64,000 nucleotides of DNA from Dyadobacter koreensis (GCF_900108855.1 NZ_FNXY01000006.1:1-64000); one strand, 5' to 3'. Positions 17,234 through 25,585 are shown, counted from the stretch's first letter. Notes: generated by a model from the letters alone, not told the origin. Numbers and translations: made by a program.

Positions 17234-18031
17234 ATGAATGCGCAAGAAATATTTTTATCCCAAAACTTGAAATTTCTCAGAAAGAGGAAAAAAAAGACCC
17301 AGGAGCAGCTGGCTGAACATTTAGGAATGTCACGAGATAAACTCAAAGCAATCGAGACAGGTAAGACTATCAATCCCACGCTCGATGATCTGATCCGTTT
17401 CTCGCGGTACTTTAAAATGGCAGCGGATACGCTATTGACGGTCAGCCTTTCTAAGCTGGGTGAGCTTAAAATCCGAGAGCTGGAAAATGGCAGTGATGTC
17501 TACCAGACCGGCAGTAAGCTTCGGGTCCTTGCCATTACGACAGGCCCGGAAGACCGAGAGAATGTGGAATATGTTTCACTGAAAGCTAAGGCCGGTTACC
17601 GGGCCGGCTTCTCCGATCCTGAGTATCTGGCCAGTCTTCCCAAATTCAATGTACCGAACCTTCCGTCAGGATCCTTCCGAATGTTTCCGACTGTCGGCGA
17701 TTCGATGCTACCCATTCCGGAGGGAAGTGAAATTCTGGCGCGGTATGTTCAGGACTGGCGAGGCATCAAGGCAGGCACGTTATGTGTCGTCATTTTGAGC
17801 TCGGAGCAGGATCTTGTTTTCAAACAGGTAACGATGCTGGGCCCGCAGGTGCTTTTAACATCTCTGAACAAACTTTATCAGGAGTATACCGTCGAGCTTT
17901 CAGAGGTAATCGAAATTTGGGAATATTATGCGTTTTTTAGCCGTGACGTTCCTGAGGCTGTGAGCGATTTGGGGCAGGTGATTCGTGAGATAAGAATGCT
18001 TGGCGAGAAGGTTGAAGCAAAAGGATTTTAA
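17234..18031 (+). CDS. XRE-family repressor with S24 (LexA-like) peptidase domain
   Basis: A 265-residue regulator. Residues 10-65 form an XRE helix-turn-helix (KKTQEQLAEHLGMSRDKLKA). Residues 115-240 form an S24 peptidase domain with Ser157 in VGDSMLPIPEGSE and Lys197 in DLVFKQV, 40 residues apart. An Ala124-Gly125 pair (YRAGF) lies 33 residues before the serine, close to the spacing of the LexA/UmuD self-cleavage site. The expected behaviour is repression relieved by self-cleavage on DNA damage. The divergent target is the polymerase gene, and two palindromes lie between them. A Y-family polymerase often found in such loci is absent here. Confidence 0.88.
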   Translation: MNAQEIFLSQNLKFLRKRKKKTQEQLAEHLGMSRDKLKAIETGKTINPTLDDLIRFSRYFKMAADTLLTVSLSKLGELKIRELENGSDVYQTGSKLRVLAITTGPEDRENVEYVSLKAKAGYRAGFSDPEYLASLPKFNVPNLPSGSFRMFPTVGDSMLPIPEGSEILARYVQDWRGIKAGTLCVVILSSEQDLVFKQVTMLGPQVLLTSLNKLYQEYTVELSEVIEIWEYYAFFSRDVPEAVSDLGQVIREIRMLGEKVEAKGF

Positions 18032-18293
18032 ACAAATCCAGCCTCAATGAGAGATTGACATAATTGTTTTAGTCCTTTGGAATAGATCAGAAAATTGGAT
18101 AGATTACAAAGGACCTGTAGTATGGCGTGCAGAGTATGTCGTTATTTATTCATGATGCAGACGTTTAACAATTCTTAAAACCCACTCAGCGAGGTGACTA
18201 TTTTGATAAACCTCTTGCATATCAGCAATTGGCTTCTGATAGAACGTATCAGATTCGAAAATCGAGTCCCAGTCTAAAGAATTTGGGTCGGCT

Positions 18294-18722
18294 TTGTTTA
18301 CATTGACTTGCTTATCCAGACTTTTAAAAAAAGAAACTGTTCCAAATCTTCGAGGAGCATTTCTTCGAGGACTAAATTCTTTCGGAGGAAACACGTCAGA
18401 TATTTCATCTGAAATATTTAATCAAAAATTTGATGTTGAAGTCAGGCAAGTAGGAAGTGTACAAAATGGCTCTACTAAAATGCCAAATAATAGATTTGTT
18501 GCAACAATTGAAGGAAGTAGTCACAAACATAGCATAACAGCTACCGATTGTCATCAGTAGCTAGAATTTGCAAAAGTTAATAGTGGTCAGAATAACGGCT
18601 GGACTACCGAAGAAATCAATGTAAATGGTAGTGGAGAACATACCCATAAAATAGATGGCGGCGATGCGGAAACAAGGTCTATCAATGTTGCCGTTTTTTA
18701 CTATATAAGAATAAATTATTAA
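18294..18722 (+). pseudogene. phage tail-collar domain protein, C-terminal fragment with one stop
   Basis: The frame reads VPNLRGAFLRGLNSFGG, like the VPDLRGRFVRG motif of tail-collar proteins, then a region ending SSHKHSITATDCHQ. After a TAG at 18558-18560 it continues in the same frame with LEFAKVNSGQNNGW and GEHTHKIDGGDAETRSINV, ending VAVFYYIRINY, the usual C terminus of the family. The N-terminal part with the collar start (LCDG region) is missing. The minus-strand frame 18146-18394 crosses the same DNA. This is probably phage or tail-fibre debris. Confidence 0.7.
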
Positions 18723-18730
18723 TTAATCAT

Positions 18731-18769
18731 AAAAGAACAAGCTTTTCCAACTGGAAAGCTTGTTCTTTT
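18731..18769. terminator. strong bidirectional terminator hairpin
   Basis: AAAAGAACAAGCTTTTCC and GGAAAGCTTGTTCTTTT pair almost perfectly around a four-base loop, with A and T runs on both flanks. It lies just after the collar fragment and can also end leftward transcription of the lipoprotein pair. Confidence 0.8.
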
Positions 18770-18987
18770 ATGTGTGAGTTATGTAAAAGGTATAGCTTTA
18801 TGATTTATTAACTTGAAAGGTTATTTAATCACAAAGTTTTAAATTTAATGATTGAATCGATACCTCGATATAAGCCTTTGGATATGCGCTTCGGTTCATA
18901 AGAAAGTTCTTAATTGGCCAGTTCAATTAAGGAGCTATTTAATGAGACGCCCTTTCTTGTTGTAATTATAAAATTAACGACTGAATA

Positions 18988-19386
18988 TTACCAGCCTCCA
19001 GTTTTGCTTTCCGTAAACTTAACATGAATTATTCCTTTGCTACCTTTTTCAGGAACAAACACGAAACATAGTTGTTTACCTGCTTTAATACCTTCAAAAA
19101 GACCAGTGTTGGATGCAATAGAAAATTTGCCAGAAAGGATTTGAACTTGGGGGCAATTGATAGTAAATTTTTCTTCTACAATTATTGAACATTCCGATAT
19201 ACAAACTCCGACTTTTCCTTCAATCTCTCCCTGGTAAGTCCAACTTAAATTACCGCGGGTAAGGTGGTAAGCGTATGGAAGATTTACAGGTTTGCCCTCT
19301 ATTTTTACCGTAATAGTTTCTGAACGATCTCTTTCGCAACTAATTTGAGAAAGCATAATTATAAGAAGAAAAATAAGTCTAGTCAT
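18988..19386 (-). CDS. small lipoprotein coupled to the DUF6973-like gene
   Basis: The 132-residue protein has a lipoprotein signal (LIFLLIIMLSQISC, Cys17) and a beta-rich body with four further cysteines that could form disulfides. No family is recognised. Its start overlaps the end of the upstream gene by eight bases, which suggests translational coupling and a joint function. If the upstream protein is an effector, this would be the natural candidate for a periplasmic or surface antidote, but that is inference. Confidence 0.7.
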   Translation of the reverse strand: MTRLIFLLIIMLSQISCERDRSETITVKIEGKPVNLPYAYHLTRGNLSWTYQGEIEGKVGVCISECSIIVEEKFTINCPQVQILSGKFSIASNTGLFEGIKAGKQLCFVFVPEKGSKGIIHVKFTESKTGGW

Positions 19387-20695
19387 TGTCTATGTTGGCT
19401 GATGTTGTGTTAATCAAAGTACTACTAAATTGAAGTGCTCCAAAAACATATCTTTTTCCTTTACCAGTATCAATTAATCTTTGAATACCTTCCCTTAAGA
19501 CATCACCTTCATCATTAGTTAAGTCCTGATAATCAATCCCTAATTTATTATTATGATAATCCATTTGGCTATTCAGGGGCAAATTGGCTGTGCCTGTTAC
19601 AGGAGGCGGACCGCCCTCATGGTTATTCATGATCTGATAAGCTACCGCTTTTCCCCATGACTTAGCGTGCTTGGCAGCAGCTAAGGCGTGCTTGTAGGCA
19701 TTTTGATTGGTTCCATCTTGGTCTTTATCTTCTTCTTTTGCGCCACCATATCGCTGCCTAGATGAAGCTTCTGCCTGTTTAAAATTTAGATAGCATTGAT
19801 AGGCCTTACCTGGATTTGTCAGTAACCAATTTACTTCCAAACCATTGATATCGTAATCAAACCAATCCCAAAATCCTGGGTCATCAATATTCAAGCTAGT
19901 TCCTGAAGGATGACCACTGGATGATGTTCCATCGTCCCAGCAACTTGCCCACACCACGCTACTTGTGGAACTGGTACTGCTATACATAAATTGAGGTTGC
20001 CCACACGTTACATTTGATCCATTCATATAACAGGATATGGAATAGAAATTAGTAGTCGTTGTCACCGTTTCCGTAGTCCAGCTACATGTATATGCAACTC
20101 TTGCATTTTTTTTATTTGGATCGTTTACAGTCTGGATACCAATGGTTTTGCCATCTTTATAAAAGAAACCTCTAAGAAAGTTATCTTCAAAATCCTCAAA
20201 CCATATTTTTCCTGAAAAGTCCGAGTCTTCGTAACGAAATTTCTTTCTTTTGGCATAATCTAAATCGCCCTTTATATACATCCGTTCAACATGTTCCTTT
20301 CCCTTTTCGTCTTTGTAAACTAACAGCTTAACTGATGTAAATAATTCCTCAAATGATTTTACAGAATTTGTATCCTTGTCAAATGAAACTAGGGTAAGTG
20401 CGTCTTGATCTTCTTCAATGACAACAACCATTCCTTCTTTTCCATCACTTAGGGTTAAGTTTTTTCCGCTCTCCCAAACTGGTCTTTCTTTTCGTTTCCT
20501 TTTAGAAGTTCTAGCCGTTCGATTCAGATTAACATATTTTTCATATAGTACCTTTGCTTCTTCAATGGTTACACTCTTAGAAGATAGTTCACTGGTGGGA
20601 GTTACAGTATCTTTGGGATGACAAGAATAAATTATAATAAGAAATAAAGCAGGGAATGCTGCCTTCAATAAACCAAAATTTAAAATCTTAAACAT
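19379..20695 (-). CDS. lipoprotein with C-terminal DUF6973-like domain
   Basis: A 438-residue exported protein. The signal ends in a lipobox-like FLIIIYSC (Cys25). The middle is low-complexity, with TTTTNFYSISCYMNG and a serine/threonine-rich run near residues 235-265. The last 130 residues hold a helical domain with NAYKHALAAAKHAKSWGKAV, then NNHEGG, MDYHNNKLGIDY and LREGIQRLIDTGKGKRY. The order N-A-[YF]-[KR]-H-A ... H-E ... M-D-x-H-N-N-x-x-G is what I recall for DUF6973, a domain seen at the C-terminal ends of secreted and toxin-like proteins. The conserved His/Glu/Asp set suggests an enzyme, possibly metal-dependent. Confidence 0.7.
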   Translation of the reverse strand: MFKILNFGLLKAAFPALFLIIIYSCHPKDTVTPTSELSSKSVTIEEAKVLYEKYVNLNRTARTSKRKRKERPVWESGKNLTLSDGKEGMVVVIEEDQDALTLVSFDKDTNSVKSFEELFTSVKLLVYKDEKGKEHVERMYIKGDLDYAKRKKFRYEDSDFSGKIWFEDFEDNFLRGFFYKDGKTIGIQTVNDPNKKNARVAYTCSWTTETVTTTTNFYSISCYMNGSNVTCGQPQFMYSSTSSTSSVVWASCWDDGTSSSGHPSGTSLNIDDPGFWDWFDYDINGLEVNWLLTNPGKAYQCYLNFKQAEASSRQRYGGAKEEDKDQDGTNQNAYKHALAAAKHAKSWGKAVAYQIMNNHEGGPPPVTGTANLPLNSQMDYHNNKLGIDYQDLTNDEGDVLREGIQRLIDTGKGKRYVFGALQFSSTLINTTSANIDND

Positions 20696-20935
20696 GAGAG
20701 GTGAATATTAATAAGATAATTAATTTATAAGAATAATAATTGCACTGTTTAACTACTATGAATTCCAATTGGAAAAAATTTCGTAAGAGTCATTAAGGAA
20801 TCATTTGCTTGTTTTTATCATAGGCTGCTAATTATGTACAACTAGTTTTATAAGTGTTTCAAATAAATATTACATTAATCTATTAATTTTCATTTAGTTT
20901 GGTAAAACTTGTAACCAGAATTTATTTAACGGTAA

Positions 20936-21256
20936 AATCAATATAAAGGCAACAGCCAGAAATTCGGACAATTTGACCGGCTGGATTTTACAGAACACTG
21001 TGAAAAAGCCTTTGACCGAACGCTCAGCTATGGACGTCAGGTGACTGAAACCTTTAAGTACCGGAAATCCAAGGTTAGTGGCAGCGCATATGAACGTGCT
21101 GATATGATTGTGGCCGAGCTGAATTTGCAAGTCAAACCGGTCAAAGAACAGTCCCAGATTATAGCACAAACCATATGCGAAAAGAAAGAGGTCAGCCAGG
21201 AGCAGGAGATTAAGCCCAAGCAGGAGCAAAAGCAAAGTTTTAGGCTTGGCTGGTAA
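20936..21256 (+). pseudogene. C-terminal fragment, probably of a mobilization relaxase
   Basis: An open frame without start reads NQYKGNSQKFGQFDR, HCEKAFDRTLSYGRQVTETF, GSAYERADMIVAEL, then a glutamine/lysine-rich tail ending SFRLGW. The pattern (R-P/S-x-x-E-T-F-x-Y followed by a KQ-rich end) resembles the C termini of Bacteroidota MobB-type relaxases as I remember them. The catalytic N-terminal part is missing. It points to a former mobilisable element here. Identity is moderate at best. Confidence 0.45.
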
Positions 21257-21476
21257 TTAGGACATTAATATGTTATGAACCATTACAGATTATGAGTAGA
21301 ACTATTTTGATTTTATTTAATTTCACTGCCACATTGTAAGATGTCAACTTCGGTGCCCCAATTTTATCAAATCGCTAGGCTCTTGGTAGGAAACTAATGC
21401 TCCTGAAAGAGGGCTGCAAGCTTCCTTAAATCTTGCAATAAAGTGTTCGAGTTTAGTACCGCTGGGTGCACCATAC
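21257..21476 (+). other. tRNA-3'-end-like sequence between two element remnants
   Basis: Around 21445-21473 the DNA reads GTGTTCGAGTTTAGTACC then GCTGGGTGCACCA, recalling the T-arm and CCA end of a tRNA, and a terminator follows at once. I could not fold a tRNA: the spacing from TTCGAGT to CCA does not fit a T stem plus acceptor. It may be a decayed tRNA copy or an attachment site for the recombinase element whose remnant begins at 21526. Confidence 0.35.
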
Positions 21477-21514
21477 GAGCCAAGTCGTTTTTTTGACGAT
21501 TTGGCTCTTTTTTT
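21477..21514 (+). terminator. strong rho-independent terminator
   Basis: GAGCCAAGTCG (21477-21487) pairs with CGATTTGGCTC (21497-21507) over 11 bp with one G-U, followed by seven T residues. No intact gene precedes it on this strand; the closest are the relaxase tail and the tRNA-like stretch. Confidence 0.8.
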
Positions 21515-21525
21515 GGGTTTCTAAC

Positions 21526-22005
21526 TCACTTTTTCTGATAGATAGAAACCTTTTTAAGGGCACTTTGGAAAAAGTTGTTGATTTCAGAGTGTTTGTCAGA
21601 CAAATCGCTCAGTTTGTTTTCTAAGTCCTGTATTTTAGCATTAGAAATCGATTTGAGGCTCTGGAAATCCTCATCTGCCAGGCTACCATCTACCTTCGTC
21701 ATTCTCGCATTTTGCATTCTCTTGTTTAGGGTCTCAAGTTCAACAATCATTTTTTTACGTTCCTGATCCGGAGCCTTGTTTTTTCTTTAAAATCCTGTTG
21801 TATTGCTAAGGAGTAGAGTTCGAGTCTGCCGGATCTGGGAATATACTTTCTCAATTCCTGCACAAACAGAGCGTTAGTTTTCTCCGCGTTAAACCTCACC
21901 CCACAGTGGCCTTTGCAATGTTAATAGTAGTAGGCATATTTCCCTTTAGATGTGGAGAATTCGGAGCCACTGTTCACACCAATTCGGAAATTGAGGGCTG
22001 GCCGT
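21526..22005 (-). pseudogene. large serine recombinase, C-terminal fragment
   Basis: On the minus strand the frame reads SKGKYAYYY-stop-HCKGHCGVRFNAE, then ELRKYIPRSGRLELYSLAIQ, a coiled-coil MIVELETLNKRMQNARMTKV and LADEDFQSLKSISNAKIQDL. This is the zinc-ribbon plus coiled-coil end of resolvase-type integrases, where YYYYHC and CGVRF hold zinc ligands. A TAA at 21921-21923 replaces one tyrosine codon, and the catalytic N-terminal domain is absent. The frame then ends normally at 21526. It marks a dead integrative element. Confidence 0.7.
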
Positions 22006-22010
22006 TTCGG

Positions 22011-22500
22011 TTGGAATTAACCAGTGTAAGCAAAGGATTGATAATTATTTAGCATACGTTGAGTAATAGTCTTTTGATGGTCAGTCTGTCACGTAATCAT
22101 ATGGTCAACGCGTCCGGATTCTCCAGTCCGGGAGGCTGAAACTATAATCAGCCTCCACTTATTTCCTCTGCATGATGTACTGCTTACCCAGGTGAAACAT
22201 TCGCACCAGCAAAAAAAGACATAAAAAGACGGACAACTTCGAACAGCCGACTTTCATTCTGATTTTCGGTTATGGCGGGCAATTAGGATGTAAATTCGGC
22301 TCCAGGATTAAATTTATGCTCTACAGCTAAATTAATCTCTCAAACCAAAAATGAACTTCAATCGTTAAAAAAAAATAGCTCGAAGGCGTTTTGATGGGAC
22401 GAAAATATGTCTCAATTGTATCCTGAAATGGTCGTTCATTTTATGGTTTGTTTAACCAAAAATCATTATCTTTTCATTCTAATTTCAATATCTTAAAAGT
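22011..22500 (+). other. intergenic region upstream of araC-like gene
   Basis: No gene is recognised. A perfect 9-bp inverted repeat GGAGGCTGA/TCAGCCTCC at 22131-22156 forms a hairpin with an 8-base loop, without a T-run. The promoter of the AraC-type gene should lie near 22440-22500. Confidence 0.5.
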
Positions 22501-23433
22501 ATGAGGCCGGCGGTAAGCCCGGTCGTTATGATGAAAAAAAGTAAACAGCCAATAGAGAAATTAACAATAGATCTTTTAAGGTCGCGATTAGATCTAAACA
22601 ATACTTCTAATGGGCTTTACATCTTCGATACGGATGCCCAGGAGATGGATCTTTCATATCTATCCCCTTATCGTTCCGATCACAATTCAATCCATTTAAT
22701 TACCGATGGGGAAGTAAATGTAAAGATCAATCTGCTTCCTTATAAGTTGAGGAAAAATAATATGGTTTTATTTACCTCAAATACCATCCGGCATTTCGAA
22801 ACTGTAACACCAAACTGCAGGGCGACCAATTTGCTATTTTCAAACGACTATTTGTTCGAATCTGGGATTCCTTCAAAAACCGCAGGGGCCTTTGATTACC
22901 TTTCAGGTATCATTGAACCAGTGCTGACGCTTCGGGAATATCAGCGAGATTTGATCCTTGCACAACTTGCTGCGCTACGATTAAAAACCGAACAAGTATC
23001 AAAAAATACTTCTTACACCGAAGATATCTTAAGGCATCTTTTTTCCGCTTTGATATTGGAAATTGGGGCGTTATATCAAAAAGAAGAAAAACCGTACGTG
23101 GTCTCGGGCACTAGAAAGGAATCTGTTGCGCATCAGTTTCTTAAGCTTGTTGTCCAGCGGTTCAAGGAGGAAAAAAGTGTTCAGGCTTACGCCGACATGT
23201 TGAATATCACTCCCAAATATTTGTCCACTGCTACGCGGGAACTTACTGGTAAAACAGCTGGTGATCTTATTGATGAAATGCTGATCTTAGAGGCGAAAGT
23301 GCTTTTGAGCACTTCAGGAATGCCAATTGCCCATATCGCAGAATTCTTGAATTTCAGTGATCAGTTCGTATTTAGCAAGTTTTTCAAGAAACATGCAGGT
23401 CTAAACCCAAGTACATTTCGAAGATCAGTTTAA
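22501..23433 (+). CDS. AraC family transcriptional regulator
   Basis: The 310-residue protein has an N-terminal cupin-like sensing part (SIHLITDGEVNVKINLLPYK, then NMVLFTSNTIRHFE) and a C-terminal AraC DNA-binding domain with two helix-turn-helix units: SVQAYADMLNITPKYLSTAT, then AHIAEFLNFSDQFVFSKFFK, ending HAGLNPSTFRRS. A start at 22528 (MMKKSK) is equally possible. A decayed TolC-type efflux gene lies downstream, so it may once have controlled an efflux operon of which only that fragment remains. Confidence 0.88.
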   Translation: MRPAVSPVVMMKKSKQPIEKLTIDLLRSRLDLNNTSNGLYIFDTDAQEMDLSYLSPYRSDHNSIHLITDGEVNVKINLLPYKLRKNNMVLFTSNTIRHFETVTPNCRATNLLFSNDYLFESGIPSKTAGAFDYLSGIIEPVLTLREYQRDLILAQLAALRLKTEQVSKNTSYTEDILRHLFSALILEIGALYQKEEKPYVVSGTRKESVAHQFLKLVVQRFKEEKSVQAYADMLNITPKYLSTATRELTGKTAGDLIDEMLILEAKVLLSTSGMPIAHIAEFLNFSDQFVFSKFFKKHAGLNPSTFRRSV

Positions 23434-23849
23434 TTGAATATATGAACAGCATTAACTTGCAGCCAGCGGTTCATATTTCCCGACAAAGTAATTCGGTGCA
23501 TAAATCTCATTCTTTTTCGCGAGTATTGCCACTGCCTCAGGCTGTATCTATCGTTGACATGCCACTCAATATCGCAGTCAATTTATGTGTCAATTCAAAA
23601 GGATCATATAACGATTATTCATTTAATAACAGCAAATGGCGGCTATTTTGATAGTTATCATTTTTTGCTTTGAGCTTATCCGAACACAGTATGGATTGGA
23701 TGCTCAGGTGCACTTCCGGTAATGGTTATTGTTTTTTTTGCGGGGATAAATGGACATATTTTGCCCCGTTCGGACTATTAAATAAGTCGTCTAAGAATGC
23801 CAACTTTGTTATGTACTCTGAACTTGTAGATGTTTATGTTCATTACTGA
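23434..23849 (+). other. region between araC-like gene and TolC fragment
   Basis: A 69-codon open frame at 23442-23651 has no recognisable family and seems non-coding. The rest shows no gene. Any membrane-fusion and RND pump genes that might once have stood before tolC are gone. Confidence 0.4.
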
Positions 23850-24218
23850 AAAACATAGATTTCTCTTACAATCTTGAACTGGCTAAAATTGATAGGGAAA
23901 AAACGGTGATTCAGTTTCGCCCATCGGTGATTAATGCAGTAGGAGAGGTTTCTGATGAGTTAACGAAGGTAGAGAAGCTGAAAAACCAATACAGCATCGC
24001 CGAAAAAAGGGCACAAACTTTACAACAGGCTTCGAAAAATGCCAGTATGCTATTCAAAAGTGGCAGGCAAACTACCTGAAGTGATTAGCGCCCAGGGAAA
24101 TTTACTACAAAGCGAACTGGAATTAACCACCATTAAAACAGAGTAATTAAATGCGGTTGTTGGTTTGTATCGTTCTTTAGGCGGGAGGGAATTAAGCAAC
24201 TTTCATGATGTGAGTTAA
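23850..24218 (+). pseudogene. TolC-family outer-membrane efflux protein, C-terminal fragment
   Basis: The DNA reads LAKIDREKTVIQFRPSVINA, VGEVSDELTKVEKLKNQYSI, TLQQASKNASMLFKSG, then after frame changes VISAQGNLLQSELELTTIK and, after a TAA, LNAVVGLYRSLGGREL. Every piece matches the C-terminal repeat of OprM/CusC-like outer-membrane factors (NAVGEVSDAL, LFKSG, AQ-N-LQSEL, YRSLGGG). At least two indels near 24065-24080 and a CAA-to-TAA-like change near 24143 show it is dead. Confidence 0.75.
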
Positions 24219-24301
24219 TTACGGTGTATCCAAGCCGGTATTAATTGGTAAGCTTCAAATTAACATAAATAATAGTATATCACCCATAAACAACTAAAAA
24301 T

Positions 24302-24697
24302 ATGTACGAGAAAAAAATTCCCTTTTCAGTTTCATGCGGGTTAGAAATGTCGCGAGAAGTCTTGTTTGGTAAGTGGAAAATGCATTTATTATATTACATT
24401 TCTACAGGAGTAAAGCGTTCAGGTGAGCTGCAGAGAAAAATTCCGGCTGCGAGCCGCAGGGTTTTGAATATTCAGCTCAACGAATTGGAGCACCAAGGTA
24501 TTGTGCGTAAAAAAGTTTATATCCAGTTACCGGTAAAAGTGGAGTATTTTATTACACCAATAGGAGAACAGCTATTGCCAATCATCAATCTCATAGGGGA
24601 ATTTGGTGACAAAAATTTTCATCATCTACAACAAGTTTTTATTAATGATCCGAGGGTTCCTGTTGATGATAGCATACTCCAGGTTAGAGCAGTGTAG
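24302..24697 (+). CDS. HxlR family transcriptional regulator
   Basis: A 131-residue winged-helix protein. It has the HxlR signature: a cysteine near the N terminus (Cys12, redox- or electrophile-sensing in some members), FGKWKMHLLYYISTGVKRSGELQRKIPAASRRVLNIQLNELEHQGIV in short form at 25-71, then the wing and TPIGEQLLPIINLIGEFG. The usual start of the family is kept. It lies between the TolC fragment and the tetR-like gene, in a cluster of three regulators, and has no obvious single target. Confidence 0.88.
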   Translation: MYEKKIPFSVSCGLEMSREVLFGKWKMHLLYYISTGVKRSGELQRKIPAASRRVLNIQLNELEHQGIVRKKVYIQLPVKVEYFITPIGEQLLPIINLIGEFGDKNFHHLQQVFINDPRVPVDDSILQVRAV

Positions 24698-24817
24698 ATA
24701 CAGGAGTCATCGTAATATTTTAACGACTGCTCTTAATCTGAATGACTAAGAATTTTGATGATGAATGTTTCAAATTATAAAATGAATATCAAAAAAAACA
24801 TATTGATGATGAAACAA

Positions 24818-24850
24818 TTTGGAACGATCGGTTGAAATTCTTTATCTTTG
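24818..24850 (+). promoter_or_regulatory. Bacteroidota promoter of the tetR-like gene
   Basis: TTTG at 24818-24821 and TATCTTTG at 24843-24850 match the -33 TTTG and -7 TAnnTTTG consensus with a 21-base spacer. Transcription should begin near 24856, practically at the ATG at 24858. This decides for the later start codon and suggests a leaderless or very short-leader message. Confidence 0.65.
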
Positions 24851-24857
24851 TTCCACT

Positions 24858-25433
24858 ATGCCAAGACAGAAGGAATTTGATTACGACGAAAAGCTGATAG
24901 AAGCGAGAGAGCTTTTTTGGAAAAAGGGTTATAATGTAACTTCATTAAACGATTTGGTTGATGCCCTCAAAATCAATCGGAGCAGCCTCTACTTAACCTA
25001 TGGATCCAAGCACGACCTTTTCATCAAATGTCTGAACAGCTACAATGTGCTGAGAAAGAAGGAATACAACGCAGCTGCTAAAAGCAGCGAAAATCCTTTA
25101 AAGGCTCTGGAAAATATAATTATGTCTGTACTTGATACTCTTAAAGATAGTAAGACCTGCTTAGTCGTAAATTCGTCTTTTGAACTTGGTCGTGTTGACA
25201 GTGAAGTCAGAAATATGCTCCGAAGTCAAATGTCTTGGGGTATAAAAGTGATGGAAGAATTGATGGTAAAAGCGCAGAAAAATGGGCAGATTCCACCTGA
25301 AAAGGATGTTAAAGCATTGGCTCATTTTACATTTATGAGTCTAACGTCTATTTGGCACACAGATCTGTTATACTCAGATGAAAAGCTTGCTCGCCAAATG
25401 GCCCAAATGTTAATAGATAATATAAGCAAGTAA
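24858..25433 (+). CDS. TetR/AcrR family transcriptional repressor
   Basis: A 191-residue repressor from the ATG at 24858. A frame extends back to 24819, but that part overlaps the promoter. The N-terminal helix-turn-helix is clear: MPRQKEFDYDEKLIEARELF, then GYNVTSLNDLVDALKINRSSLYLTYGSKHDLF in pieces, of the LmrA/YxaF-like subgroup. The C-terminal part is the ligand pocket. Two palindromes with a common core flank the interval to the MFS gene at 25751, so it probably represses that efflux gene and perhaps the whole MFS-AKR-SDR operon. Confidence 0.9.
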   Translation: MPRQKEFDYDEKLIEARELFWKKGYNVTSLNDLVDALKINRSSLYLTYGSKHDLFIKCLNSYNVLRKKEYNAAAKSSENPLKALENIIMSVLDTLKDSKTCLVVNSSFELGRVDSEVRNMLRSQMSWGIKVMEELMVKAQKNGQIPPEKDVKALAHFTFMSLTSIWHTDLLYSDEKLARQMAQMLIDNISK

Positions 25434-25441
25434 AAAAATTT

Positions 25442-25475
25442 ACCCCGTATTAAACCGAATGGTTTAATACGGGGT
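25442..25475. promoter_or_regulatory. TetR-type operator palindrome 1 (also a terminator hairpin)
   Basis: ACCCCGTATTAAACC and its reverse complement flank GAAT: a perfect 15-bp inverted repeat, eight bases after the tetR stop. The inner core TTAAACCGAATGGTTTAA recurs at 25586-25607 with only the centre changed. It could end the tetR message and bind the repressor. Confidence 0.65.
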
Positions 25476-25585
25476 GCAATAAGTCAAAATTCAGAAATAT
25501 AATGAATTATCAAAAACAGCCTTAACAACGAATGTCAGCAAAGAGATTGAAGACGCGGAATAAATGCGTCACTTTTTATAGGCTG

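Noticed and set aside
18146-18394. An 82-codon minus-strand frame (ending LAEWVLRIVKRLHHE).
   Set aside because: Its first third is antisense to the collar fragment, and no family fits; it may contain the tail of a lost gene but cannot be supported.
21440-21476. A possible tRNA gene.
   Set aside because: TTCGAGT and CCA are not spaced for a T stem and acceptor arm, and no anticodon arm could be found upstream.
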